33,228 nt of DNA, from positions 1 to 33,228 of the forward strand of contig CALFXX010000068.1 in NCBI GenBank assembly GCA_937952975.1, read 5' to 3'. The notes beneath the pieces were generated by a model. That model saw only the letters and a list, made by a program, of their open reading frames with translations. It was not told the origin of the DNA and searched no databases. Source of the DNA: an uncultured Alcaligenaceae bacterium. Lineage in GTDB: Bacteria > Pseudomonadota > Gammaproteobacteria > Burkholderiales > Burkholderiaceae_B. This document shows, in pieces, positions 9,252 to 17,178 of this stretch (positions are counted from its first letter, which is position 1; every line of letters starts with the position of its first letter). Both the position numbers and the translations under genes were made by a program.

Positions 9252-10311
9252 ACGTCTTAAGCGCCGAGCAGGTGTCGCACAAGACGCGACGCGTGCCCAA
9301 GGTTTGTCTGGCGGGACGCGTGTCGGCGTACCGACCGGTAAGCTGTCCAGTTTGACGCGTATCTCTGACCAATCAAAGGCATCATCCACCCCTGAAGCCC
9401 TGCTCAGGCAGCTTGAATGGACAGTGATACGGCGGCTAGATGGGCAACTGCAGGGTGATTACCGTACGTTGTTTCGAGGTGCAGGGTTGGTGCTTGCCGA
9501 TTTGCGAGAGTATCAAGCGCATGATGACGTGCGTCATATTGATTGGAACGTGACGGCCAGAATGCAAGTTCCTTATGTGCGTGAGCATCAAGAAGACCGC
9601 GAAATGACCGCGTGGTTTGTTGTGGATTTATCTGGGTCAGTAGATTTTGGATCCGGAGGGATTAGTAAGCGAACGTTGGCGCTTGAATGTGTTGGCGTAC
9701 TGTCACGGCTGCTCACACAACATGGTAATCGTGTTGGTGCACTGCTGTATACGGGCGCAGGTGGGCATGCCAATACTTATGTACCCGCCCGCTCAGGCCG
9801 ACGGCAGGTGCTGCATTTGTTAGATCGCATGACGCGAGCTGAGTCGTTGAGGCAAACCCAAGAAACTGATTTAGGTAAGCTCTTAAGAGACGCGCAGTCA
9901 GTGTTGAAGCGACGCTCGACTGTCTTTGTGTTGTCTGATTTTTTAAGTCGGCCCGGCTGGGATCGTTCGCTGAATCAGTTGGCACGACGCCATGAAGTGA
10001 TTGCGGTTCGCTTGTTTGATCCAATTGAATCTGTCTTGCCTAATAACGGCCTTGTCGTGATGCAAGATGCTGAGACGGGTGAACAGCTGTTTGTTGATTC
10101 TAACGATAAGGCGTTTCGCCAACGCTTCGCTGAGCAGGCCTTGGTGCGCGAGCGACAGTTGCGTGAGTCATTCGCAAGCGCTGGCGTTGATTGCATGGAG
10201 CTACAAACCAACGACCCGATCGATCAAGCGTTGCTTCGTTTTACCCGACTGCGCAAGCGGCGTAGCCAAGTGGCTGCGGGCGCAACGGTTGGTACCCACG
10301 GCGGTCTATAA
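9235..10311 (+). CDS. DUF58 domain protein (degenerate VWA fold)
   Basis: The chosen ATG at 9235 (MFGFLKRLKRR) gives 358 residues and a 17-base overlap with the end of moxR; upstream in-frame starts lie inside moxR and would add residues of no family character. The DUF58 signature is strong: LREYQAHDDVRHIDWNVTAR, followed by VREHQEDREM and a VWA-like strand VVDLSGSVD. DUF58 proteins are standard partners of MoxR ATPases and VWA proteins; their biochemical role is not settled. The basic N-terminus has no obvious TM helix, so the protein is probably cytoplasmic or peripheral. The next gene starts five bases after this stop. Confidence 0.93.
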   Translation: MFGFLKRLKRRAGVAQDATRAQGLSGGTRVGVPTGKLSSLTRISDQSKASSTPEALLRQLEWTVIRRLDGQLQGDYRTLFRGAGLVLADLREYQAHDDVRHIDWNVTARMQVPYVREHQEDREMTAWFVVDLSGSVDFGSGGISKRTLALECVGVLSRLLTQHGNRVGALLYTGAGGHANTYVPARSGRRQVLHLLDRMTRAESLRQTQETDLGKLLRDAQSVLKRRSTVFVLSDFLSRPGWDRSLNQLARRHEVIAVRLFDPIESVLPNNGLVVMQDAETGEQLFVDSNDKAFRQRFAEQALVRERQLRESFASAGVDCMELQTNDPIDQALLRFTRLRKRRSQVAAGATVGTHGGL

Positions 10312-10315
10312 ATCT

Positions 10316-11323
10316 ATGCTGTCCTTGAACTCATTGACCTTGCTTTGGCCCTCTCTGTTATGGATTTTTTTGGGCCTGCCTGTGTTAGCAGGTGGCTACG
10401 TGTGGCTGCGTCGCGAGCAAAGATGGTCGCGACATGGTTATGCACTGTTGATGCTCTGTGGTCTGAGTCTTGTCGTATTTTCGTTGGCACGGCCGCGTGC
10501 AGTATTGTTATTACCTGGGCGCTTGGATACAGTCATGCTAGCGATCGACACCTCGGGGAGTATGCGAGCAACCGACGTGCAACCGAGTCGAATTGAGGCT
10601 GCGCAGGCTGCCGTACGAACGTTTATTGCTGAACAACCTTCTCAAGTCAAAGTCGGTATTGTGACCGTGGCGGGTACTGCTGCGGTGGCGCAAGCTCCAA
10701 CAGTTAGTCGTGATGAACTCTATCACTCGATTGAAAATTTGCCATTACAAACGGGCTCGGCGTTAGGCAGCGGTATCTTGATTGCGCTGGCGCAATTGTT
10801 GCCAGGCTCGGGTATTGAAGTTGATAAATTGCTCACCGAGGCAGATCGGCCCCCTCCCAAGGATCTGGGTAAGCCGCTGGGTCAAGAGGATAAAGGAACG
10901 AATCAAGTCAAGCTTGAGCCTGGTTCGAACAAAGCACTTGCGATTGTGTTGATTTCAGACGGCCAAAGCAACATGGGGCCTGATGTGTTGAAGATGGCAC
11001 AACTCTCGGCAGATCATGGCGTGCGAGTCTATACCGTTGGCGTTGGTACAACTGAAGGGATCGTACTGAAGGCTCAAGGGGTGTCGATGCGCGTCAAACT
11101 TGACGAGACGGTTCTTAAAAAAATCGCCGATATCACCTTGGCTGACTTCTATCGTGCCACAAGTGCGAGCGATTTGAAAAAAGTTTATGCAGCACTTGCC
11201 ACCACAATACGTTTAGAGAAGCATCAAAGTACTGAGGTGACGGCTTTGTTTTTAGCGACAGGTATGCTGCTCATGCTGCTTGCGGCGTTTCTGTCTGTGC
11301 GACGCGATGGGCGCGTGCTATAG
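10316..11323 (+). CDS. VWA-domain membrane protein, BatA-like (second copy)
   Basis: Starting at ATG 10316, five bases after the DUF58 stop, the protein has 335 residues. Upstream in-frame ATGs fall inside the DUF58 gene and are rejected. Two TM helices (LLWIFLGLPVLAGGYVWL and YALLMLCGLSLVVFSLA) precede the VWA domain, and a third near the C-terminus (LFLATGMLLMLLAAFLSV) gives a BatA-like topology. MIDAS residues are intact: DTSGSM, GIVTVAGTA and LISDG. A polar, charged insert of about 40 residues (EADRPPPKDLGKPL) sits where its paralogue at 6108-7190 has a Pro/Ala insert. It completes the protease-MoxR-DUF58-VWA operon. Confidence 0.92.
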   Translation: MLSLNSLTLLWPSLLWIFLGLPVLAGGYVWLRREQRWSRHGYALLMLCGLSLVVFSLARPRAVLLLPGRLDTVMLAIDTSGSMRATDVQPSRIEAAQAAVRTFIAEQPSQVKVGIVTVAGTAAVAQAPTVSRDELYHSIENLPLQTGSALGSGILIALAQLLPGSGIEVDKLLTEADRPPPKDLGKPLGQEDKGTNQVKLEPGSNKALAIVLISDGQSNMGPDVLKMAQLSADHGVRVYTVGVGTTEGIVLKAQGVSMRVKLDETVLKKIADITLADFYRATSASDLKKVYAALATTIRLEKHQSTEVTALFLATGMLLMLLAAFLSVRRDGRVL

Positions 11324-11336
11324 GGCGCGTGCTAAA
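11309..11336. repeat. 14-bp tandem duplication across a stop codon
   Basis: Two adjacent 14-base copies, GGGCGCGTGCTATA and GGGCGCGTGCTAAA, differ at one base. The first copy supplies the last codons and the TAG stop of the VWA gene; the second lies just after it. This looks like a small replication-slippage duplication. Confidence 0.7.
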
Positions 11337-11337
11337 G

Positions 11338-11395
11338 GGCGTTGAGGCAACGCCGCACACCTCGGACTCGCTTGTTGCGTTCCTTAAGCAACGCC
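11338..11395. terminator. Possible bidirectional terminator, convergent gap
   Basis: GGCGTTG-AGG-CAACGCC (11338-11354) forms a seven-base-pair hairpin, and a second CAACGCC at 11389-11395 can also pair with the same left arm or with GTTGC at 11374. It lies between two convergent genes. There is no T-tract, so the assignment is tentative. Confidence 0.35.
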
Positions 11396-11450
11396 CCACC
11401 GACTCAGTGCCTAATCTAGATCCTTGGTGATGCAGCGTAGCTTGACGGAT

Positions 11451-13124
11451 CTAACGCTTCAATAGCCAGCGATCGTTTGCAAACGTGACGCGCTGTTCTT
11501 CAACGAGCTTCTGCAGATGGGCAAACAAAGACCGCATCGCCACTTTGTGAAGTTTTTCTGCAGTGTCTTTGTAGGCCACGGGCACGAGCTCTTCAAGCGT
11601 GACAGGCTGCTCGAAGGTTTTAAGTGCGGCCACGACCTTGTTCTCGCGGTCTTGGCGATGAATTAACACACGCTCAACAGCATCTTTGGGCTTGTCCATG
11701 ATAAAGCCATGGCCTGGCGCCAAAAAGTCAATCTGTTCCTCAAGCAATAGGCGCAGAGATGCGAGGTATGTCGCCATGTTGCCGTCCGGAGGACTAATCA
11801 CGACCGTTGAGCCCTGCATCAGATGATCACCTGTAAACATTAGGTGTTCGGTTTCGTGCAGGTAACAGACTTGATTCGAGGCGTGCCCCGGCACATGGAT
11901 CACACGCAGGTCTGCACCTCCAACTTCCAGTCTTTGGTGATGACTCACGATGACGTCAGGGGCAAACGTTTGGTCTTGATTCGGGTAGGGCGGTGGAGGC
12001 ATGCCGTACACCGTTGCACCTGTTCGCGCCTTGAGTTCAAGCGTCGCGGGTGAGTGGTCAAGATGCGTATGCGTGCATAGAATCCATTTAATGGGCCCGC
12101 GCGCGGCGTTGATCAGCGCATCAATATGCTCGGCTAGAGGTGGGCCTGGATCGATCACGGCGATGCCTGTCTCTTGGGTACCGATGAGATACGAGTTTGT
12201 GCCTGGGCCAGTCATCATCCCTGGGTTGGACGCTGTCACGCGAAGCACGTTTGGCGCGATTTCAACAGGGACCCCTGGCTCAATATATGTTTTTGCAGTG
12301 CCCGCACCTTGTGGATCGATTTTTCCGATTTCGGCGTAGGCGTAATCACTTGCCACGAGGATCTGAGGTTCGCCATCGCGTCCTGTACCTGTGCGTGGCG
12401 TCATCAGTTGCTTGGGCTTTGGTTCGCGCGCGTGGTCAAGCAGTTCTTGCACCGTTGCAAACCGCGAAAGGCTTTCAAGTGTCTTGATGGTTGGAAACAT
12501 CAAATCGATCTCGCCCAAGCGACTTTTTTCGATTGCATCGGCTGGCCGCACCCACCTTTGGCCCACGGTCTCGTAATCGTCTTGCTTGGCCACTTGCCCA
12601 ACTGGCGCTTGAGCGACAAAAAAACGTGTGTCGTAGCGTTTGGGGCGCCCCGGCATGGTGATCCAGTGACTGAAGTAGGCAATCTTGTCGGTCGCGACGC
12701 GAAATTGCTCAGCTTTCAGTACATCGACAAAGGTGATTTCATTTTTAGCAAGGGCGGTGCGTAAGTCTGATAGACGTAGCGCCTCATGCTCGTTGAGTTG
12801 CACCAATTCATCGTCATTCCGATAGCCTAGTAATAAGCCGGCCTCTTCAAAACACTCACGGATCGCAGCAATCCAATAGGCGAGTCCGCCTTTCTCGATC
12901 CCAAGCGTATTGCTGGCCAGATCATCTGTTAACCCCACACAGAGCGAAGCGATTTCGTCGTGATGGTCGGTTGGGTCGAGTCCACCGCCTGGAAAAACAT
13001 GCATCCCTTTGGCAAAAGCGACTTCTGTTGTGCGCTGCATCATAAAAACTTCAATGCCGTCACTGGTGTCGCGAGCGAGGATCACGGTGGCTGCTGGACG
13101 GGGCACGACGATGGGTGGATTCAC
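11451..13124 (-). CDS. NUDIX hydrolase-metallo-beta-lactamase fold fusion protein
   Basis: This 557-residue protein joins two hydrolase domains. Residues about 8-240 form a NUDIX domain of the NUDT19/RP2-like type: FPGGG (44-48) is separated from the catalytic helix IRECFEEAG (88-96) by an insert of about 40 residues. Residues about 280-500 form a metallo-beta-lactamase fold of the LACTB2/glyoxalase II-like group, with HTHLDH (352-357), a later PGHASNQVCY and FTGDHLMQG, and a C-terminal winged-helix-like tail. NUDT19-type enzymes hydrolyse CoA derivatives, and LACTB2-like proteins cleave thioesters or RNA, so an acyl-CoA or nucleotide clean-up role is plausible. That is inference. No membrane segment is visible. 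Confidence 0.9.
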   Translation of the reverse strand: MNPPIVVPRPAATVILARDTSDGIEVFMMQRTTEVAFAKGMHVFPGGGLDPTDHHDEIASLCVGLTDDLASNTLGIEKGGLAYWIAAIRECFEEAGLLLGYRNDDELVQLNEHEALRLSDLRTALAKNEITFVDVLKAEQFRVATDKIAYFSHWITMPGRPKRYDTRFFVAQAPVGQVAKQDDYETVGQRWVRPADAIEKSRLGEIDLMFPTIKTLESLSRFATVQELLDHAREPKPKQLMTPRTGTGRDGEPQILVASDYAYAEIGKIDPQGAGTAKTYIEPGVPVEIAPNVLRVTASNPGMMTGPGTNSYLIGTQETGIAVIDPGPPLAEHIDALINAARGPIKWILCTHTHLDHSPATLELKARTGATVYGMPPPPYPNQDQTFAPDVIVSHHQRLEVGGADLRVIHVPGHASNQVCYLHETEHLMFTGDHLMQGSTVVISPPDGNMATYLASLRLLLEEQIDFLAPGHGFIMDKPKDAVERVLIHRQDRENKVVAALKTFEQPVTLEELVPVAYKDTAEKLHKVAMRSLFAHLQKLVEEQRVTFANDRWLLKR

Positions 13125-13267
13125 TGGGGTCTCACTTCAATTTTCTTAAGGGCGATTTTTACTGTTGGGTATATTAGCTGAAGCCCGAGCGATCGGTGCG
13201 GTTTGAGGCAAGTATTGCAAACAAGTTAGACTCTACGTATTGAAAAAAATAAAAAACGGAGACGCTC

Positions 13268-14245
13268 ATGTTGCTGAGACAAAGGCTCGTATCGTTCTTA
13301 TTCTTATTCTTGTTCTTGGGGTGTGCTGGCCTGTCAGCGCAGGCTGCAGATTATCCGGTGAAGCAGATTCGCCTTGTTGTGCCGTTTGCGGCTGGAGGCA
13401 ACACGGATATTGCAGCCCGTTTGCTAGCGCAAGGGCTCACGGCTGACCTGAAGCAGACAGTCTACGTTGACAATAAAGTGGGTGCGGGCACGGCCGTTGG
13501 CACCGAAGACGTTGCGCGCAGCTCGGCAGATGGGTACACGCTTTTATTTACAACGGTTGGTCTGGCAGTCAATCCGAGTTTGTACAAAAATCTGCGCTAC
13601 GACGCGAAGCGAGACTTTGCTCCGGTTGCGCACGTTGTCAGTTCGTCACCAGTCATTTTGATGCATCCCTCAATTCCTGCAGCTAATTTGTCAGAGTTTT
13701 TGACTTATGCAAAGGCAAGGGGGCCGTTGTCTTATGGCTCAGCTGGGGTTGGCAGCGCCATGCATCTGCACGCAGAGCAGTTTCGTATTGAGACAGGTCT
13801 GACTGTGACCCACGTGCCTTATCGTGGCGAAGGGCCCGCTTTGGTGGATTTGGTGGCGGGTCGCACTCAATTTCACTTTGGCTCAATCGCGAGTGCGTCG
13901 CAGTATATTGATTCAGGGGCGCTGAAGGCCTTGGCCGTCGTGTCGGCCAAAAGATCGCCACTATTGCCCAAGGTGCCGACGGCCATTGAAGCGGGGGTTC
14001 CTGGTTTTGTGACGTCGACCTGGGGCGTTATTTTGGTACCCGCAGGTACGTCGCCCGAAATTATTCAGACCTTGAATGCAGCGATTAATCGTGTGGTTGC
14101 GCAGCCTGAAAATTTTGCGCGTTTTATCGAATTAGGGTTTGAGCCGCAAAGCAACTCGACACCCGCTTCGACTGGGCAATTCATCGACACCGAGACGCAG
14201 TATTGGGCAACCTTGATTAAAAAATTAGGGATCACGGCCGAGTAG
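13268..14245 (+). CDS. TctC/Bug-family periplasmic solute-binding protein (1)
   Basis: This is a 325-residue tripartite tricarboxylate transporter-type binding protein. The signal peptide spans about residues 1-26 (a Leu/Phe-rich core, cleavage near AQAA). Family motifs are clear: DYPVKQIRLVVPFAAGGNTD at the mature N-terminus, DNKVGAGTAVG around 75, and DGYTLL around 100. A GGAG site at 13258-13261 precedes the ATG. Bug proteins bind carboxylates or aromatic and nicotinic acids; the ligand here is unknown. No TctA/TctB membrane genes are near. The following ThDP-dependent enzyme on the same strand may act on the ligand. Confidence 0.93.
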   Translation: MLLRQRLVSFLFLFLFLGCAGLSAQAADYPVKQIRLVVPFAAGGNTDIAARLLAQGLTADLKQTVYVDNKVGAGTAVGTEDVARSSADGYTLLFTTVGLAVNPSLYKNLRYDAKRDFAPVAHVVSSSPVILMHPSIPAANLSEFLTYAKARGPLSYGSAGVGSAMHLHAEQFRIETGLTVTHVPYRGEGPALVDLVAGRTQFHFGSIASASQYIDSGALKALAVVSAKRSPLLPKVPTAIEAGVPGFVTSTWGVILVPAGTSPEIIQTLNAAINRVVAQPENFARFIELGFEPQSNSTPASTGQFIDTETQYWATLIKKLGITAE

Positions 14246-14335
14246 CTCTGGTTCGCGACATACCCATGTAAAGATATTTTTTTGACGAGCTCGCTCGTTC
14301 ACGACAGACGTCGTTAACAACAGAAATTTTTACGG

Positions 14336-14348
14336 CATACCTTGTATG
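14336..14348. promoter_or_regulatory. Inverted repeat, possible operator
   Basis: CATAC-CTT-GTATG is a perfect five-base inverted repeat 26 bases upstream of the ThDP-enzyme start, the size of a GntR-like operator half-site pair. No regulator is encoded nearby and the match is short, so this is only a candidate. Confidence 0.2.
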
Positions 14349-14373
14349 TCAAAGACACTTATTGGAGAGCATT

Positions 14374-16002
14374 GTGCAGACGACCGGACAGCAGTTGGTA
14401 TCTTTTTTAGAAGCAAACGGAGTAGATCGGGTGTTTTGCGTGCCTGGCGAGAGCTTCTTGCCTTTGTTGGATGCCTTAGGCGCAAGCAAGATCGATACCA
14501 TTACCGCACGGCATGAAAGTTCAGCAGGTTTCATGGCGTTGGCCGATGGTCGGCTTTCAGGCCGCCCCGGGGTGTTTATGGTCAGTCGCGGGCCTGGCGC
14601 GACCAATGCCTCGATAGCAGTGCATAGCGCGCAACAAGACGGTACGCCTTTGATTCTTATGATCGGGCAGGGTGAGCGTCAGCACGTGGGGCGCGATAGC
14701 TTTCAAGAAATCGATTACTCAAAAATGTTTGGCAGTATTGCGAAATGGGTATACGAGATCAATGACCCAACGCGGGTGCCTGAAGTGATGGCGCGTGCCT
14801 TCTCAGTTGCGATGAGCGGAACGCCCGGACCTGTAGTGATTTCGTTGCCAGAAGATATTTTGCCGATCGAATTGCCTGACGTAAAAGCGCGCGCCTCGGT
14901 TGTGGCAAGCAGCGCCCCAACACCAAAGGCAATGCAGCAGGTCTTAGAACTCCTGGCAAAGGCTGAGCGACCTTTGCTACTTGCGGGTGGCGACTTTGCC
15001 ACCGATGAGCAACGCGCAGCGCTGCGTGCAGCAGCCGAAAAACATAACATCCCTGTGGTGATCGGCTTTCGTCGCCATGGCGTGTTTTCTTCTGATCATC
15101 CGTTGTACGCGGGCGACATTGGTACGGGTACCTCTGCTACGCAAGTCAAAGCGTTTGAGCAAGCAGATTTGTTGTTGGCGATTGGTACGCGTCTGTCTGA
15201 TTGGGGTACTCTAAATTACAGATTTCCAACACCTCCGTGGCCCAATCAGACACTCGTTCATGCGTGCGCAGATGTCACGATGATTGGTAAGAATTTTCAG
15301 CCTGAGGTTGGGATGGTGTGTCACGGCGCAGAATTTATTCGCGCCTTTGCTGACTGCCATGCAGTGCCAGAGAAGAAAGATCGAAGTTCCTGGATCAGTG
15401 AATTACATGGCTACGCGACCACGCAGGCTGTCTGGAAGAATATTCAAGCACCCGACGGCGTAGCCTTTGGCAATGTTGTGCGTGCTTTGGGTGAACTGAC
15501 CCCTGATGCGACGAGTATCGTCCCCGATGCCGGGATTTCTGCTGCGTTAGCCTATAAATTCTTTCCGTTCAAAGGTAAACGTAAACTGTACTCAACGATG
15601 TCGGGTGTGATGGGTTATGGTGTTCCGGGTGCTGTGGCCATTGCGATGCGCGAACCCGAGCGCACAGTCGTGTGCCTCGTGGGTGATGGTGGCTTTATGA
15701 TGACGGGCAATGAGTTGGCCGTTGCGGTTGAACGTAAGTTGCCGGTCAAAATATTTTTATCCAATAACCGTAGCTTGGGAACCATTCGCCTGCATCAAGA
15801 GCGTATGTATCCTGGGCGTTCGCATGCTACAGATCTGACCGGGCCGGACTTTTCAAAATTAGCTCAAGCCTTTGGGTGCGAAACCTTGTTGATTGAAAAG
15901 GATGAGGATATCGAGCCCATGATTCGAGCGGCTTTGAAAGCAACGGGCCCAGTTTTTGTTGAAGTGAAGGCAAGCTTGTCGGCGATTTTGCCTAAGGCTT
16001 AA
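14374..16002 (+). CDS. ThDP-dependent enzyme, acetolactate synthase-like large subunit
   Basis: The GTG at 14374 is preferred because GGAG (14364-14367) lies six bases ahead; a TTG at 14362 has no ribosome site. The 542-residue protein has the three domains of the POX/ALS family: PYR domain with the catalytic Glu (ARHESS, E48), a central domain, and a PP domain with the ThDP motif GDGGFMMTGNEL (from G437) ending in SNN. It carries VSRGPGATNASIAVHSA, typical of acetolactate synthase-like decarboxylases and carboligases. No ilvN regulatory subunit follows, so it is probably a catabolic lyase or decarboxylase rather than the biosynthetic IlvB. The Bug protein just upstream may supply a 2-oxo acid. 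The exact reaction is unresolved. Confidence 0.88.
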   Translation: MQTTGQQLVSFLEANGVDRVFCVPGESFLPLLDALGASKIDTITARHESSAGFMALADGRLSGRPGVFMVSRGPGATNASIAVHSAQQDGTPLILMIGQGERQHVGRDSFQEIDYSKMFGSIAKWVYEINDPTRVPEVMARAFSVAMSGTPGPVVISLPEDILPIELPDVKARASVVASSAPTPKAMQQVLELLAKAERPLLLAGGDFATDEQRAALRAAAEKHNIPVVIGFRRHGVFSSDHPLYAGDIGTGTSATQVKAFEQADLLLAIGTRLSDWGTLNYRFPTPPWPNQTLVHACADVTMIGKNFQPEVGMVCHGAEFIRAFADCHAVPEKKDRSSWISELHGYATTQAVWKNIQAPDGVAFGNVVRALGELTPDATSIVPDAGISAALAYKFFPFKGKRKLYSTMSGVMGYGVPGAVAIAMREPERTVVCLVGDGGFMMTGNELAVAVERKLPVKIFLSNNRSLGTIRLHQERMYPGRSHATDLTGPDFSKLAQAFGCETLLIEKDEDIEPMIRAALKATGPVFVEVKASLSAILPKA

Positions 16003-16045
16003 CTTGATACTCCGCCTTTTAGAACGGTAACCTCTAGCTAGAGGT

Positions 16046-16072
16046 GGGTGATCAGCTGAGTGCTGATCGCCC
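16046..16072. terminator. Hairpin between convergent genes, likely terminator
   Basis: An 11-base-pair stem (GGGTGATCAGC / GCTGATCGCCC, one G-T pair) with a five-base loop lies between the stops of the convergent ThDP-enzyme and Bug genes. A second short palindrome, CCTCTAGCTAGAGG, sits at 16031-16044. Neither strand has a clear T-tract. Confidence 0.5.
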
Positions 16073-16089
16073 GAATGGCTGCTCGCTCA

Positions 16090-17061
16090 TTAGTCGAGCG
16101 TTGCACCTGAAGCTTGAATAACCTCTCGCCATTTTTTTAATTCAATTTGTGTGAAGGCAAGAAATTGTTCAGGCGAAGTTTGAAACACTTCAAAGCCGAG
16201 CTTGCGAAAGCGCTGTTCGTTAACGGGCTCATGCGATACCTGGTTGACGGCACGATTGAGTTGGTTGACGATGGCGCGAGGTGTTGCCGCCGGCAGGTAG
16301 AGGCCATACCAAGTCTCAACGTCAAACCCAGGTAAGCCCGATTCGGCGACCGTTGGTAGAGCTTTGAAGAGCTCGCCTGGCTGACTGGCTGTGCTTGCGA
16401 GCGCGCGAAGTTTGCCTGATCTGACATGCGCAAGCCCTTCGACCCCCGCAAACATGACTTGAATATCACCGCTCAGTAAGGCAGTGAGGGCTGGGCTACC
16501 ACCGTGGTACGGGATGTGTTGCATTGAGGTCCCTGCCATCATGTTGAACAGTGCACCGGCAAGGTGTACTGAGGTACCAGCGCCCGAAGAGCCGTAATTT
16601 AATTTGCCTGGATGGGCTTTGGCCAAGGCGATTAATTCAGCCACGCTCTGCGCTTGAACTGATGGGTGAATCAACAAAATTAAGGGTGCGGCAGAAAGCT
16701 TTGCTACCGCGGCAAACGCGGATGCTGTGTCGTAAGGTAACTTCTTGTAAAGCGTGGCATTAATGGTGTGCGCCGGTGATGCTAAGAGAATCGTATAGCC
16801 GTCTGGTGCTGCCTGAGCCACACTTGCCGTTGCAATGGTCGAACCGGCGCCGGCGCGATTCTCAACCACTACGGATTGCTTCCAGTGTTCGCTGAGCAAC
16901 TGACCTAACAAACGTGCGTTTGCATCGACCGAACCGCCAGGTGGATAACCAACCACAATTTTGACAGAGCGGGTTGGGTATTCTTGCGCTGCAGCATTGT
17001 TATGCAATGCGAGAAGAGCTAGCCCAATCAGCGTGATTTTCGCGAGGATTCGATTAGTCAT
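16090..17061 (-). CDS. TctC/Bug-family periplasmic solute-binding protein (2)
   Basis: This 323-residue binding protein has a signal peptide ending near NNAAAQE (about residue 26), then EYPTRSVKIVVGYPPGGSVD, ENRAGAGSTIA and DGYTILLAS, the standard Bug landmarks. PGKLNYGSSGAGTSVHLAG (about 150-170) forms part of the ligand pocket region. It diverges from the PrpD-led operon (17179 onwards, +), and the 117-bp gap probably carries promoters for both; on the minus strand TTAGAA and TATTAT spaced 16 bases are a weak candidate. No membrane partner is present, and the ligand is unknown. Confidence 0.93.
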   Translation of the reverse strand: MTNRILAKITLIGLALLALHNNAAAQEYPTRSVKIVVGYPPGGSVDANARLLGQLLSEHWKQSVVVENRAGAGSTIATASVAQAAPDGYTILLASPAHTINATLYKKLPYDTASAFAAVAKLSAAPLILLIHPSVQAQSVAELIALAKAHPGKLNYGSSGAGTSVHLAGALFNMMAGTSMQHIPYHGGSPALTALLSGDIQVMFAGVEGLAHVRSGKLRALASTASQPGELFKALPTVAESGLPGFDVETWYGLYLPAATPRAIVNQLNRAVNQVSHEPVNEQRFRKLGFEVFQTSPEQFLAFTQIELKKWREVIQASGATLD

Positions 17062-17178
17062 GAGTGATCCTGTTTTGCAAGACGGCGAGCAAATTCTTAG
17101 CGCATAATAGTCGGATTACAAAAAATTCTAACCCTCGCGGCAGACGAGAGTAGAAATAAAAGCTTAAGGGACGAGACA

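Noticed and set aside
12174..12764. 196-residue open frame on the plus strand antisense to the NUDIX-MBL gene
   Set aside because: The minus-strand gene has two intact, motif-rich domains across this stretch; the antisense frame shows no family motif or ribosome site and is a shadow.
14278..14303. T-run plus hairpin after the first Bug gene as a terminator
   Set aside because: The T-run precedes the ACGAG-CTCG-CTCGT stem on the plus strand and becomes an A-run on the minus strand, the wrong order for either direction.
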